64,000 nt of DNA. It comes from Gammaproteobacteria bacterium RIFOXYD12_FULL_61_37 (lineage in GTDB: Bacteria; Pseudomonadota; Gammaproteobacteria; Chromatiales; Chromatiaceae). A model generated the notes under the pieces. The model did not search any database, had not been told where the DNA came from, and saw only the letters and a list, made by a program, of their open reading frames with translations. Of the stretch, positions 37,514 through 46,723 are shown piece by piece; position 1 is the stretch's first letter; every line of letters begins with the position of its first letter. The DNA lies in NCBI GenBank assembly GCA_001801995.1, contig MGZB01000015.1, forward strand, positions 1 through 64,000. Reading direction: 5' to 3'. The position numbers and the translations under genes are program-made.

Positions 37514-38362
37514 TCAAGCCGCGCGGCGATCCGGCCAGTCGTGCCAGATCGGGGTGCAGCTTGCCGGCAGACTGGGCAGATGCCCCAGTTCGATGCGGAA
37601 ATTGTTCGGGCCATGATAATCGGAACCGGCCGAGGCGAGAAATTTCATGTCGGCGGCAAGCCGGGCCATGACCTGATAATCGTCCAGGCTGTGGCTGCCG
37701 GAGACCACCTCGATCCCGGTCCCGCCCAGCTCTCTGAACTCACCGAGCATACTGCGCAACTTGGTTGCGGTCATATCGTAGCGGGCGGGATGGGCCACCA
37801 CCGCCTGACCGCCCGCGTCCAGAATCCAGCCCACCGCCTCCGCCAGGCTGGCCCAGTCGCCGGGCACATGGCCGGGCTTGTTCCTGACCAGGTAGCGCTT
37901 GAAGACATCCTGGACGTTCTTCGCCCGGCCCGTCTCCGCCAGGAAGTGGGCGAAATGGGTGCGGCTGACCAGCCCGTCGCCCGCGAAGCGGCGCGCGCCC
38001 TCCAGCGCCCCCGGAATACCAGCCTTGTGCAGCCGGTCGCCGATCTCCTCCGCGCGCCTGTCGCGGTAATCGCGCAGCCCCCGCAGGCCTGCCAACAGAC
38101 CGGGATGATCCGGGTCGATACCGAGGCCGACGATGTGAACCGTACACCTGTTCCAAGTCACCGAAATCTCGATGCCGTTGATCAGAGCAATACCGGCACC
38201 GACAGCCGCCCTGGCGGCCTCGGCCAGCCCCTCGACCGTATCGTGATCGGTCAGGGCCAGGGCGGCGACACCCGCCGCCGCAGCCTTACGCACCAGCTCG
38301 CCGGGCGTCAGCGAACCGTCGGAAGCGGTCGAATGGGTATGCAAGTCGTGGCAAGATCTCAT
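37514..38362 (-). CDS. rnm: PHP-domain 5'-3' exoribonuclease / 3',5'-nucleotide phosphatase Rnm
   Basis: The 282-residue form from 38362 (MRSCHDLHTHSTASDGSLTP) is chosen. Metal-binding PHP motifs are DLHTHSTASDG, LTDHDTVEG, the HPARYD segment and SDYHGP near the end. Homologues (YciV, RNase AM/TrpH) mature the 5' ends of rRNAs and hydrolyse pAp. It lies upstream of yciO and divergent from a methyltransferase gene. Confidence 0.92.
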   Translation of the reverse strand: MRSCHDLHTHSTASDGSLTPGELVRKAAAAGVAALALTDHDTVEGLAEAARAAVGAGIALINGIEISVTWNRCTVHIVGLGIDPDHPGLLAGLRGLRDYRDRRAEEIGDRLHKAGIPGALEGARRFAGDGLVSRTHFAHFLAETGRAKNVQDVFKRYLVRNKPGHVPGDWASLAEAVGWILDAGGQAVVAHPARYDMTATKLRSMLGEFRELGGTGIEVVSGSHSLDDYQVMARLAADMKFLASAGSDYHGPNNFRIELGHLPSLPASCTPIWHDWPDRRAA

Positions 38363-38414
38363 GAATGAATTGTACCCTATGGAGCAAGAATTATTCCCGG
38401 AGGGGAAAAGGCCC

Positions 38415-39326
38415 ATGAAAAGACTGTTGCGGAAGCTGATCGCCCTGGCCGTCTCCCGGCTCCCCAAGGGGCTGCTGATCGACATCGAGTTCTTCGAGCT
38501 GTTCCAGCGCCGGGGCTGGCATGTGGTGCCGAATCACTTCTACGACCCCATCCCCGACACCTCGCAACTGCCCGACCGTCTTTGGGAACGGCCGTCCGAG
38601 ATGATCGGCATCGACCAGAACATCGAGGCCCAGGCCGCCTTGCTGGAGGAGATCGCGGGGAGCGGGCTCAAGGAATATGCCGCTCTCGGCGCGGAAACCA
38701 CCGCATCCGCCTTCGCGGGCATCGACGGGGCCATGCTCTATTCCCTGGTCCGCAGGCTGAAACCCCGGCGCATGATCGAGATCGGCTCCGGCGCCTCGAC
38801 CCTGCTCACCCTCCGGGCAATGGAGCTCAATCGTGCGGAGGACCCCGCAGCCCAGGGCGAGTTCACCGCCATCGAACCCTACCCCAGCGAGACCGTCCGC
38901 AAGGCCCTGCGGGGGAAGGGGACCCTGATCGAGGAGAAGGTGGAAAACCTCCCCCTGGCCCTCTTCGAGGCCCTCGGCGAGAACGACATCCTCTTCATCG
39001 ATTCCAGCCACAGCGTCAAGATCGGCAGCGATGTCCACTACGAAATACTGGAGATCCTTCCCCGCCTAAAAAAAGGCGTCCACATCCATATCCACGACAT
39101 CTTCCTGCCCTACCACTACCCCAAGGACTGGGTAAAGGGGCGCAAGATCTTCTGGACCGAGCAATACCTGCTCCAGGCCTTCCTCGCCTGCAACCGGGAT
39201 TTCGAAATCCTCTGGTCGCCGGGCAGCCTGTGGCAACGGATGCCCGAACGGCTCGCCGCCCATTTCCCCGGCTATGACCACGAACGGCAACCGGCGGGGA
39301 GTTTTTGGATGCGGCGCTGCCGGTGA
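38415..39326 (+). CDS. Class I SAM-dependent methyltransferase-like protein
   Basis: The 303-residue form from ATG 38415 is chosen because GGAGGGGA lies 10 nt upstream. A Rossmann-type SAM site is visible: RMIEIGSGASTLLTLRAMEL, then FTAIEPYPSE and DILFIDSSHSVKIGSDVHYE, the pattern of the Methyltransf_24 group. The stretch VHIHIHDIFLPYHYPKDW is also typical of small-molecule or sugar methyltransferases in polysaccharide loci. The substrate is unknown. murB follows 7 bp later. Confidence 0.75.
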   Translation: MKRLLRKLIALAVSRLPKGLLIDIEFFELFQRRGWHVVPNHFYDPIPDTSQLPDRLWERPSEMIGIDQNIEAQAALLEEIAGSGLKEYAALGAETTASAFAGIDGAMLYSLVRRLKPRRMIEIGSGASTLLTLRAMELNRAEDPAAQGEFTAIEPYPSETVRKALRGKGTLIEEKVENLPLALFEALGENDILFIDSSHSVKIGSDVHYEILEILPRLKKGVHIHIHDIFLPYHYPKDWVKGRKIFWTEQYLLQAFLACNRDFEILWSPGSLWQRMPERLAAHFPGYDHERQPAGSFWMRRCR

Positions 39327-39333
39327 CGCGACC

Positions 39334-40350
39334 ATGAACATCCAAGAAAACCACGACCTAAAATCCCTCAACAGCTTCGGCCTGCCTGCCAGGGCGCGTT
39401 ATTTCTGTACCCTCGACGATCTGGGCCATACAGTGCGATTAAGGGATTGGCAGGCCCAACACCCGGAATTGCCCCTGCTGTTCCTCGGGGGCGGCAGCAA
39501 TCTGCTGTTCGTCGGCGACTTTCCGGGGCTGGTGGTGCAGGTGCGGCTGGAATCGCTGGAGATCCTGGAAGGGGACTCGAACTACAACTACATCCGCGCC
39601 GGGGCGGGCAACAACTGGCACCGGTTCGTGCGCTGGACAATCGATCAGGGGTTCGCCGGTCTGGAGAACCTCTCCCTGATACCCGGTACGGTTGGTGCCG
39701 CGCCCATGCAGAACATCGGTGCCTATGGGGTGGAGCTGAAGGACTGCCTGCAATCAGTACGGGCCGTGGATTGGCGCAATGGCGAGGTCCGCGACTTCAG
39801 CCGCGAAGACTGCCGCTTCGGTTACCGGGATAGTTCTTTCAAGTCGGTGGAGCCGGACCGCTGGCTCATCCTCTCCGTCACCTTCGCCCTGCCGCGCGAG
39901 CCGCGCTGGAAGACCGATTACGCCGACCTGCGGGAGCTGCTGGAGGGCAAGGCGCTGAACGCCCGCGTCATCAGCGAGGCGGTGATCGCCCTGCGCCGGA
40001 GCAAGCTCCCCGATCCGGCCCAGATCGGCAACGCGGGCAGCTTTTTCAAGAATCCAATGGTCAGCGCCGAGCAGTGGCAAACACTGAAGGCGGCCAATCC
40101 CGCGATGCCTGGCTGGCCCCAGCCCGATGGCGGCGTCAAGACCTCCGCGGGCTGGCTCATCGATCAGTGCGGCTGGAAGGGGAGACGCGAAGGTGATGCA
40201 GGCACCTATTCCAAGCATGCCCTGGTCCTGGTGAATCACGGCAACGCCACCGGGGCCGAGGTTTGGCGCTTCGCCCAGGGAATCATCGCCTCCGTCCAGG
40301 AACGGTTCGGCATCCGCCTGGAGCCGGAACCCAGGGTGATCGGCGGCTGA
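39334..40350 (+). CDS. murB: UDP-N-acetylmuramate dehydrogenase
   Basis: This FAD enzyme completes UDP-MurNAc synthesis for peptidoglycan. The 338-residue type I form from 39334 (MNIQENHDLKSLNSFGLPAR) is chosen. FAD-binding blocks are LFLGGGSNLLFV and GLENLSLIPGTVGAAPMQNIGAYG. The catalytic Ser region is PDPAQIGNAGSFFKNP. Near the C-terminus are SAGWLIDQCGWKG and the final EPEPRVIG. It lies outside the mur/fts cluster, as in E. coli. Confidence 0.95.
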   Translation: MNIQENHDLKSLNSFGLPARARYFCTLDDLGHTVRLRDWQAQHPELPLLFLGGGSNLLFVGDFPGLVVQVRLESLEILEGDSNYNYIRAGAGNNWHRFVRWTIDQGFAGLENLSLIPGTVGAAPMQNIGAYGVELKDCLQSVRAVDWRNGEVRDFSREDCRFGYRDSSFKSVEPDRWLILSVTFALPREPRWKTDYADLRELLEGKALNARVISEAVIALRRSKLPDPAQIGNAGSFFKNPMVSAEQWQTLKAANPAMPGWPQPDGGVKTSAGWLIDQCGWKGRREGDAGTYSKHALVLVNHGNATGAEVWRFAQGIIASVQERFGIRLEPEPRVIGG

Positions 40351-40397
40351 TTGGCTATGCTGATAGAGCGTGTTTCTTGAGAGAGATCCCTGAGCAG

Positions 40398-41420
40398 GTG
40401 ACCGACGTGACAGCGCCAAAACCCCCACCCTTTTCCATCCGGCTTGCCGACTGGCGCCTGGACCGGCTGGCCATCCAGTGCATCCGCGAGGAGGTCTTCA
40501 TCCGGGAACTGCATATTCCACCCGGATTGGAGTGGGATGGACGCGATTCCTCGGCCATCCATCTGCTGGCGGAAGACAGTGAAGGCCAGCCCATCGGCAC
40601 GGCGCGCATGCTGCCCGAGGGCCATATCGGCCGCATGGCGATCCTGCCGTCCTGGCGCCGGAGCGGCGTCGGCTCGGCCCTGATGGAGGCCCTGCTGGAG
40701 ATCGCCGCCCAGCGCCATCTCGGTTCCGTCTTTCTCCAGGCCCAGCAGATTGTGACCCCCTTCTATCAAGGGATAGGTTTTGAACCGGAAGGGCCTGTCT
40801 ACATGGAAGAGGGCATCCCCTATCAACTGATGGCCCGGCCCCTGGATTCGGAACCCCTCTCCGAAACGGCCTATCGGGAGCCCCATTACCGGGTGGATGA
40901 ATCCCTGGAGCTGATCGACCGGGGCATTCTGGGGGAGACCAGGGACGCGATCCCGCTGCACAGCCGCGAGGCCTTCCGCACGGCCTGCCTCAGCCTGGCG
41001 CGCCAGGCACGGCGCAGCATCCGCATTTTCAGCCACGACCTGGACGCCTCGATCTACGACAACAAGTCCTTGGTCAACGAACTCAAGCGACTGGCGACCC
41101 GGAACCCCGACCCCTCGATCTTCATCCTGCTGCAAAGCAACGAAAAGGTTCAACGGGAGGGCCACGGCGTCGTCACCCTGGCCGCGCGTCTCCCCAGCAA
41201 GATCCAGATCTTCCGTCCCCTGGCCGAGTCCCGGCGGGAACCCACGGACAGCTTCATGCTGGCGGACGACATCGCCTTCGTCTACCGGAAGTGGCACACC
41301 CGTTTCGACGGCCGGGTCGAGTTCTACAACCTGAGCCGCGCCCGCGAGCTGGTCAACGCCTTCCAGGAGCTATGGAACGAGAGCGAGGAGGATATTGCCC
41401 TCCGGCGTTTGAGCATCTGA
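40398..41420 (+). CDS. GNAT acetyltransferase fused to a PLD-like C-terminal domain
   Basis: The first half (about residues 15-150) is a GNAT domain: IREEVFIRELHIPPGLEWDG, GTARMLPEGHIGRMAILPSW and RRSGVGSALMEALLE, with the acetyl-CoA loop RRSGVG. The second half (about 190-335) has no catalytic motif I can name, but IRIFSHDLDASIYDNKSLVN and FVYRKWHTRFDGRVEF recall phospholipase-D-like DUF7931 domains. GTG starts at 40398 or 40407 are equally possible. It lies 47 bp after murB. The function is unknown. Confidence 0.7.
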   Translation: MTDVTAPKPPPFSIRLADWRLDRLAIQCIREEVFIRELHIPPGLEWDGRDSSAIHLLAEDSEGQPIGTARMLPEGHIGRMAILPSWRRSGVGSALMEALLEIAAQRHLGSVFLQAQQIVTPFYQGIGFEPEGPVYMEEGIPYQLMARPLDSEPLSETAYREPHYRVDESLELIDRGILGETRDAIPLHSREAFRTACLSLARQARRSIRIFSHDLDASIYDNKSLVNELKRLATRNPDPSIFILLQSNEKVQREGHGVVTLAARLPSKIQIFRPLAESRREPTDSFMLADDIAFVYRKWHTRFDGRVEFYNLSRARELVNAFQELWNESEEDIALRRLSI

Positions 41421-41450
41421 CTGAAGACCGCTCATCCAAAAAAACTCTTT

Positions 41451-41654
41451 TCAACCGCAAAGGACGCAATGATCGCAAAGGAAAACGATCTATTGCATTT
41501 GTTCGGCGCATCCATGCGCCTCACCCCTCCGGGGCTGGCGCGAAAATCCGCTCCCGGCGGTTTTTTATCTGCGCCACCGCCTTCCCGGTTTGGAGCGGGG
41601 CCTAGACAAGCTAATGAATTCCTTCGCGTTTCTTTGCGTTCTTTGCGGTTATAA
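41451..41654. repeat. CCGCAAAG inverted-terminal repeat element, copy 3
   Basis: The terminal TCAACCGCAAAGGACGCAA and inverse GCGTTCTTTGCGGTTATAA flank one 66-bp core unit like those at 36621-36752. It separates the GNAT gene from convergent nudF; the nudF TGA stop lies in its outer edge (TTAGGTTCA). Confidence 0.87.
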
Positions 41655-41668
41655 CGAGGAAGTTAGGT

Positions 41669-42265
41669 TCAATAATCCCCGGAGCGCAATCGCTCCCGGT
41701 TCAGCGCCAGCCATTGGAGGGCGATGACAATACTGGTGGAATTGGCCCGGCCGCCATAGAGCTCCGCCAGCGCCGCCTCCGTGGAAAGCACAGAGACGCG
41801 GATATCTTCGCCTTCCTCTTCCAGTCCATGAATACCGCCGATCCCGGTGAGATCGGCTATCCCGCAATAGAGGCTGATGCGCTCGTCGGAGAGACCCGGA
41901 CTGACCCAGAAACGGCAGATAGGAATCAGGGCGCGCAGCGCGCAGTCGGCTTCCTCGACGGATTCGCGCCGCGCCACCTGCTCGGCCTCTTCACCGGGAC
42001 CGATATGGCCGCCCACGGTCTCCAAGAGCCAGGCCCCCTCCCCGTCCTCCAAGGCGCCGATGCGGAACTGCTCCAGCAGCGCCACCTGATCCCGTTCGGG
42101 GTCATAGAGAAGCACGGAGGCCGCGCCCAGCCCTTCCAACCGTTCCCGCAGAATCTCCTTGCCCCATCCCCCGGCATACAGGGTATGGCGCAACCGGTAA
42201 CGGCCCAGTTTCAGGAACCCCTTATAAACCTGAACCGAATCAATGATCTCGACCTGATGTCCCAT
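41669..42265 (-). CDS. nudF: ADP-ribose pyrophosphatase (NudF-type Nudix hydrolase)
   Basis: This enzyme hydrolyses ADP-ribose to AMP and ribose-5-phosphate. The 198-residue protein has a complete Nudix box (GGHIGPGEEAEQVARRE followed by SVEEADC) and the NudF-specific downstream CRFWVSPGLSDERISLYCG, whose Pro after the box marks ADP-ribose specificity. It follows the phosphoribosyltransferase gene by 7 bp, so both probably share a transcript on the theme of PRPP/ribose phosphates. Confidence 0.9.
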   Translation of the reverse strand: MGHQVEIIDSVQVYKGFLKLGRYRLRHTLYAGGWGKEILRERLEGLGAASVLLYDPERDQVALLEQFRIGALEDGEGAWLLETVGGHIGPGEEAEQVARRESVEEADCALRALIPICRFWVSPGLSDERISLYCGIADLTGIGGIHGLEEEGEDIRVSVLSTEAALAELYGGRANSTSIVIALQWLALNRERLRSGDY

Positions 42266-42272
42266 GGGATAT

Positions 42273-42917
42273 TCATTCCCCCGCAGTGGTTTGTTCCCCG
42301 GGAAATGGCAATTCCCCCAGCATCCCCAGCGCCTGGCGCAGACTGGCCCTTGGCAGCCTCAGGCCATGGTCGCGCCACAGGCGCTCGGCGATCTCGGCCT
42401 CGCCCTTGGGGCGGGGCTCCATCTCCTGCAACAAAGCGCCCAGATCCTCGGTGATCGCCCAGGGGTAAAGAATCCAGCGCCATTTGGCGATCTTTGCTGC
42501 GTAGTAGTCCGGCACGTAGCTGGAGCTGGTCTTGTGATGGATGACGGCGGTTCGCAGCTCGGCCGGCGGCCCATGTTCCATGACATGCTTGATGGCCACG
42601 TCGAAAGTGCCGCCGGAGTCGCTGATGTCATCCACCAGCAGGACCCGCTTTCCCTTCAGATCGACCGTCAGGGGATAGCGCACAACCCCCTCGGGTGCCC
42701 TATGAATGCCGTGGTAGCGCTCGATCTTGAACTCGGCCAGATCGAGGATGCCAAGGAAATCGGATAGAAGGCGCCCGGCCGGATAACCGCCTCGCCCCAC
42801 CGCCACCAGGGCATCGGGCTCGAACCCAGAATGGCGGATCTGCCGTGCAAGGCTGTGGCAAAGGTTTTGTATGCGGACCCAGCCGACGTATTGGCAAGGG
42901 ATGGGGTTCTTATTCAT
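42273..42917 (-). CDS. Phosphoribosyltransferase (guanine/xanthine type)
   Basis: The 214-residue type I PRTase has the PRPP loop VLLVDDISDSGGTF near residues 104-117. A purine-type hood follows: AVGRGGYPAGRLLSDFLGI before it and AKWRWILYPWAITED after it. The WILYPWA stretch is typical of archaeal and proteobacterial guanine/xanthine phosphoribosyltransferases. The precise base is not proven. The C-terminal 50 residues (RPKGEAEIAERLWRDHGLRL) are an added helical tail. Confidence 0.82.
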   Translation of the reverse strand: MNKNPIPCQYVGWVRIQNLCHSLARQIRHSGFEPDALVAVGRGGYPAGRLLSDFLGILDLAEFKIERYHGIHRAPEGVVRYPLTVDLKGKRVLLVDDISDSGGTFDVAIKHVMEHGPPAELRTAVIHHKTSSSYVPDYYAAKIAKWRWILYPWAITEDLGALLQEMEPRPKGEAEIAERLWRDHGLRLPRASLRQALGMLGELPFPGEQTTAGE

Positions 42918-42964
42918 CGGCGTCTCCGAAGTCCCTGAAGAAGATATGAACCTAGAGGCCTCAG

Positions 42965-43133
42965 TTCAACCGCCAAGGGCGCAAAGAACGCAAAGAAAGA
43001 CATCGACTTGTATCCTCCCGTGTATTCACCTGCCGGGTTGGATGGGAGGAGTGGTGCAGGGATGCACCGGTTACGGACCGAAGGATGGAAACTCAGGTAA
43101 CTCATTGTGTCTCTTCGCGTTCTTTGTAGTTAA
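42965..43133. repeat. CCGCAAAG inverted-terminal repeat element, copy 4 (divergent core)
   Basis: The termini TTCAACCGCCAAGGGCGC and inverse CGCGTTCTTTGTAGTTAAG match the family, but the core sequence differs from that of the other copies. It fills the gap between the phosphoribosyltransferase and the CDGSH gene; the latter's TAA stop is part of the terminal repeat. Confidence 0.75.
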
Positions 43134-43327
43134 GGACGCTCCACCTCGCGGCGCTGCCCGTCCTCATAGACGTAGAGTTTGTCCGGCCCTTCGTCCTTGA
43201 CCTTGGAGTGACTGCCGTCGCACCAGGGATCGTCCTTGCTCAGGCCGCAGCGGCAGAGCCACTTGCTCTTTCCGCCGCAGGAGACCTCCAGGGGTCCATT
43301 TTCATCGCGGATAATGATTCTTGCCAT
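43130..43327 (-). CDS. CDGSH iron-sulfur domain protein
   Basis: This 65-residue protein carries the CDGSH [2Fe-2S] signature C25-x-C27…C36-D-G-S-H40, giving the three-Cys, one-His ligand set of mitoNEET-like proteins. There is no membrane anchor or signal. It is probably a soluble redox or cluster-transfer protein. It lies downstream of the MFS gene (75-bp gap) on the same strand. Its stop codon is supplied by the terminal repeat of a dispersed element. Confidence 0.9.
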   Translation of the reverse strand: MARIIIRDENGPLEVSCGGKSKWLCRCGLSKDDPWCDGSHSKVKDEGPDKLYVYEDGQRREVERP

Positions 43328-43402
43328 AAGGCTTCTCCTTCGAGATCGGGATTGGAAAAGGGCGCATTCGCACCGGTGGTCTTTTTGATTCTAGTCGATT
43401 CT

Positions 43403-44536
43403 TCAGTCCGCATCCGCTACCCAGCGCCAGGCGATGAGCAATGCCATGAAAGAGATGGCCGAGGCGGCCAGGAAGGCGGTCAGGGGACCTGCCCCTTCCC
43501 AGAGAAAACCGGCGGCAAGGCTGCCTACCGCCCCGCCCGCGCCGTAGCTGATGCTGCTGTAGAGGGCCTGTCCCCGGCCCTGGTGCTTGCCGACGAAGTA
43601 GCGGTGGACCAGGTGGATGGCGGAGGCGTGGAAGACGCCGAAGGTAGCGGCATGCAATGTTTGGGCGGCCAGCAGGACCGCCAGCCGGTCGGGGAAGGCG
43701 CCGATCAGAATCCAGCGCGCGGCGGCCAGGGAAAAGCTCACCAGCAGCATGCGCCGGGCGCCGAAGCGGTGCAGCAGCCGGTGGCTGAAGGCGAAGATCA
43801 CCACCTCGGCGATGACGCCCAGGGCCCAGAGCTGGCCGATCAGGGTCTTGGACCAGCCCTGGGCCTCCATGAAGATCGAGTAAAAGGCGTAGTAGGGGCC
43901 GTGGCCGAGCTGCATCAGAAAGCAGGCGGCGAAGAAGGCCAGCACGGCGGGCTGGCGGACGACATGCCATAGATGGATCTGATCCAGGGGATGGGGCTCC
44001 GGATCGGGGTCGTTCACCAGCAGGGAGGAGAGCCAGATGCCCATGTAGACCGCAAACAGGACCGGCAGGATCACCGCCGGTCCCCTGGCATCCACCGCCA
44101 CCCCCAGGATCGACACCGTCAGGATGAAACCGATGGAGCCCCAGGCGCGCACCTGGGCATAGCGGGGCGCCTGGTCGCCCAGATAACGGAAGGTCACCAC
44201 CTCGAACTGGGGCAGCACCGCGTTCCAGAAGAAGCTGAACAGCATCATGGCCGCCGCCAGGGGCCAGAACTCGGTGAAGAAGAAGACCCCGGCGAAGATC
44301 AGGCTGGTCAGGAGGGAGCCGAGGCGCACGATGCGCATGCGGTGGCCCAGATGATCCCCCAGCCAGCCCCAGACAAAGGGGGCCACAAACTTGGTCGCCA
44401 TGGGGATGGCCATCAACTGGCCGATGGCGACCGCGTCGTAGCCCAGCCCCTTGAGATAGAGGCCCCAGAAGGGGACCAAAATCCCCAGGGCGCCGAAGTA
44501 GAAAAGATAGAAGCCCGAGAGCCGCCAGTAGGGCAT
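43403..44536 (-). CDS. MFS transporter of the HcaT/phenylpropionate permease-like family
   Basis: The 377-residue protein from 44536 ([20 protein letters not shown]) has about 12 predicted membrane helices. The conserved family opening is FYFGALGILVPFWGLYLKGLG, with GWLGDHLGHR in loop 2-3 and FGVFHASAIHLVHRYF in the second half. Its ATG overlaps the aroC stop by one base (TGATG). Relatives are annotated as 3-phenylpropionate or nucleoside transporters; the substrate is unknown. A possible link to aromatic compounds via aroC is only positional. Confidence 0.82.
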   Translation of the reverse strand: MPYWRLSGFYLFYFGALGILVPFWGLYLKGLGYDAVAIGQLMAIPMATKFVAPFVWGWLGDHLGHRMRIVRLGSLLTSLIFAGVFFFTEFWPLAAAMMLFSFFWNAVLPQFEVVTFRYLGDQAPRYAQVRAWGSIGFILTVSILGVAVDARGPAVILPVLFAVYMGIWLSSLLVNDPDPEPHPLDQIHLWHVVRQPAVLAFFAACFLMQLGHGPYYAFYSIFMEAQGWSKTLIGQLWALGVIAEVVIFAFSHRLLHRFGARRMLLVSFSLAAARWILIGAFPDRLAVLLAAQTLHAATFGVFHASAIHLVHRYFVGKHQGRGQALYSSISYGAGGAVGSLAAGFLWEGAGPLTAFLAASAISFMALLIAWRWVADAD

Positions 44537-45639
44537 CAGCGAGGAACGGACGGTGGAATCACGGGTGTCATGCAACGGACATCGGCGTTCTGGGCCCGGT
44601 GGCGCAGATGGTGGTCCATGAGGCAGATCGCCAGCATCGCCTCGGCGATGGGGGTGGCGCGGATGCCGACACAGGGGTCGTGCCGCCCCTCGGTAACCAC
44701 CTCGACCGGATGGCCGTTCAGATCAATCGAACGGCCGGGGATGCGCAGGCTGGAGGTGGGCTTCAGGGCGATGCGGGCGACGATGGCCTGACCACTGGAG
44801 ATGCCGCCCAGGATGCCGCCGGCGTGGTTGCTGAGAAAGCCCTCGGGGGTCATCTCGTCGCGGTGCTCGGTCCCCTTCTGTTCCACCACAGCGAAACCGT
44901 CGCCGATCTCCACCCCCTTGACGGCGTTGATGCTCATCAGGGCGTGGGCGATGTCGGCGTCGAGGCGGTCGAAAATGGGCTCGCCCAGGCCGGGGGGGAC
45001 CCCTTCCGCCACCACCGTCACCTCGGCGCCGATGGAGTTGCCCTCCTTACGCAGGGCGTCCATATAGGCATCCAGCTCGGGGACCTGAGACATATCCGGC
45101 CAGAAGAAGGAATTCTGCTCGACCACCGACCAATCGAAACCCCGCGCCCGATGGGGGCCGAGGCGGGAGAGGTAGCCGCGAATCCTCACGCCTGCCCGTT
45201 CCCGCAACCACTTCTTGGCGATGGCCCCCGCCGCCACCCGCATGGCGGTCTCCCGCGCCGAGGAACGGCCGCCGCCGCGATAGTCGCGAAAGCCGTATTT
45301 CTGGGTGTAGCTATAGTCCGCATGACCGGGCCGGAACTGCTGGGCGATGTTGCCGTAGTCCTTTGAGCGCTGATCGGTGTTGTGGATGATCAGGCCGATG
45401 GGCGTGCCGGTGGTGCGACCCTCGAAGACGCCGGAGAGGATCTGCACCTCGTCCGCCTCGCGCCGCTGGGTGGTATGGCGCGAGGTCCCCGGCTTGCGCC
45501 GGTCCAGGTCCCGTTGCAGATCGGCCTCGGTCAGCTCCAATCCCGGCGGGCAGCCATCGACGATACAGCCGATAGCCGGGCCGTGGCTCTCGCCAAAGCT
45601 GGTGACCGTGAAGAGTTTTCCGAAGCTGTTGCCTGACAT
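44536..45639 (-). CDS. aroC: Chorismate synthase
   Basis: This FMN-dependent enzyme makes chorismate, precursor of aromatic amino acids, ubiquinone and folate. The 367-residue protein has [20 protein letters not shown] at the N-terminus, [20 protein letters not shown] and [18 protein letters not shown] for FMN and substrate binding, and the C-terminal block [20 protein letters not shown]. It has an intact length and an ordinary start. A repeat begins 61 bp upstream of its start. Confidence 0.96.
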   Translation of the reverse strand: MSGNSFGKLFTVTSFGESHGPAIGCIVDGCPPGLELTEADLQRDLDRRKPGTSRHTTQRREADEVQILSGVFEGRTTGTPIGLIIHNTDQRSKDYGNIAQQFRPGHADYSYTQKYGFRDYRGGGRSSARETAMRVAAGAIAKKWLRERAGVRIRGYLSRLGPHRARGFDWSVVEQNSFFWPDMSQVPELDAYMDALRKEGNSIGAEVTVVAEGVPPGLGEPIFDRLDADIAHALMSINAVKGVEIGDGFAVVEQKGTEHRDEMTPEGFLSNHAGGILGGISSGQAIVARIALKPTSSLRIPGRSIDLNGHPVEVVTEGRHDPCVGIRATPIAEAMLAICLMDHHLRHRAQNADVRCMTPVIPPSVPR

Positions 45640-45700
45640 GGTTTAACCCGAAAATTCCAGATTCCGTAGGGTTAGCGTGAAAATGGCGAACCGGACATTG

Positions 45701-45732
45701 GGGGTAGGTCGGCCTTCAGGCCGACCTACCCC
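45701..45732. repeat. GGGGTAGGTCGGCCTTCAGG palindromic repeat
   Basis: This is a 32-nt near-perfect palindrome in the 100-bp gap between rdgC and aroC, and is a single-unit copy of the family at 17338-17394. Confidence 0.8.
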
Positions 45733-45739
45733 GAGTTTT

Positions 45740-46648
45740 CTACTTCCCCTCGGCAAGGCCGCCGAAGACCTCGATCATCCGGGGGATAAAGCGCCCCAGC
45801 TCCAGGCTCATGAGGGAGAAATCCACGTCGAAGCGGGCCGCCGCGTCGTCGGCGTTGGAGGCCGCCGCCTCGTCCTGGATCAGATCGAGGAAGCGCAGGC
45901 GCCGCACCGCCAGGTCGTTGCCCAGCACGCAGCCGATGCGTTCGTTCCACTCCACCGCCAGGCGCACGGTGCGCTTGCCGGCTTCGAGATGGGACGAGAC
46001 CTCCGCCCCGTCCAGGGGCTGGCGGCGGCAGCGGACGATACCGCCCTCGGCAGTCGGTTCCCGCAGCTCGCATTCGTCCATCAACAGAAAATCGGCGGGC
46101 GCACCCTTGGCGACCCAACCGGTCAACACAGCGGCGGGGTCGTCCTTCAGCGCCAGGGGCCGCACCTTGAGGGAACCCAGCGAGTCACGCAGCAGGGTCA
46201 ACAGCTCTTCGGCGCGCTTGGGCAGGGCGTTGTCCACCACAATCCAGTTGTTGACCGGATCGATGTAGGCGTAGACCCGGCTGGAACGGGTGAAGGCCTT
46301 GGGCATCAGGTCGAGGACGATTTCGTCCTTCAATCCCTGCTTCTCCTTGCGGGACAGCTTGCGCAGCTCGGCGTCCTCCAGCTCGGCCACCTTCTCGTCC
46401 AGGGCCTCGCGGATCACCGAGGAGGGCAGCAACCGGTCCTCGCGCCGGGCACAGACCATGATGCAGCCGTTGGCGGCATGGGTCAGGGACGAACCCTCCC
46501 GCCCCAGGGGCCGGTCCCAGCCGATGGATTGGGGTTCGAGGGAACCGCAGGGGCGGAAGGCGTGTTGTTCCAACTGGTCGTGCAGCGCCTCGGGGGAGAG
46601 CCCGATGGGGGCCGTCAGAGAGTAGATTTGCAGGTTTCTAAACCACAT
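45740..46648 (-). CDS. rdgC: Recombination-associated protein RdgC
   Basis: This ring-shaped DNA-binding protein limits RecA and is needed in some recombination mutants. The 302-residue protein follows the family closely: MWFRNLQIYSLTAPIGLSPE, LEQHAFRPCGSLEPQSIGWD, KLSRKEKQGLKDEIVLDLMP, and RSSRVYAYIDPVNNWIVVDN. It is a normal full-length gene on the minus strand with 91 bp of ordinary sequence to the next gene upstream. Confidence 0.95.
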   Translation of the reverse strand: MWFRNLQIYSLTAPIGLSPEALHDQLEQHAFRPCGSLEPQSIGWDRPLGREGSSLTHAANGCIMVCARREDRLLPSSVIREALDEKVAELEDAELRKLSRKEKQGLKDEIVLDLMPKAFTRSSRVYAYIDPVNNWIVVDNALPKRAEELLTLLRDSLGSLKVRPLALKDDPAAVLTGWVAKGAPADFLLMDECELREPTAEGGIVRCRRQPLDGAEVSSHLEAGKRTVRLAVEWNERIGCVLGNDLAVRRLRFLDLIQDEAAASNADDAAARFDVDFSLMSLELGRFIPRMIEVFGGLAEGK

Positions 46649-46723
46649 GGGCGGTACTTCATCCAGGAAAAGGAAAGGCGGCAGTTTACCCCGAACAGTC
46701 CCACAGAGGCCATCGAGCAGCGG

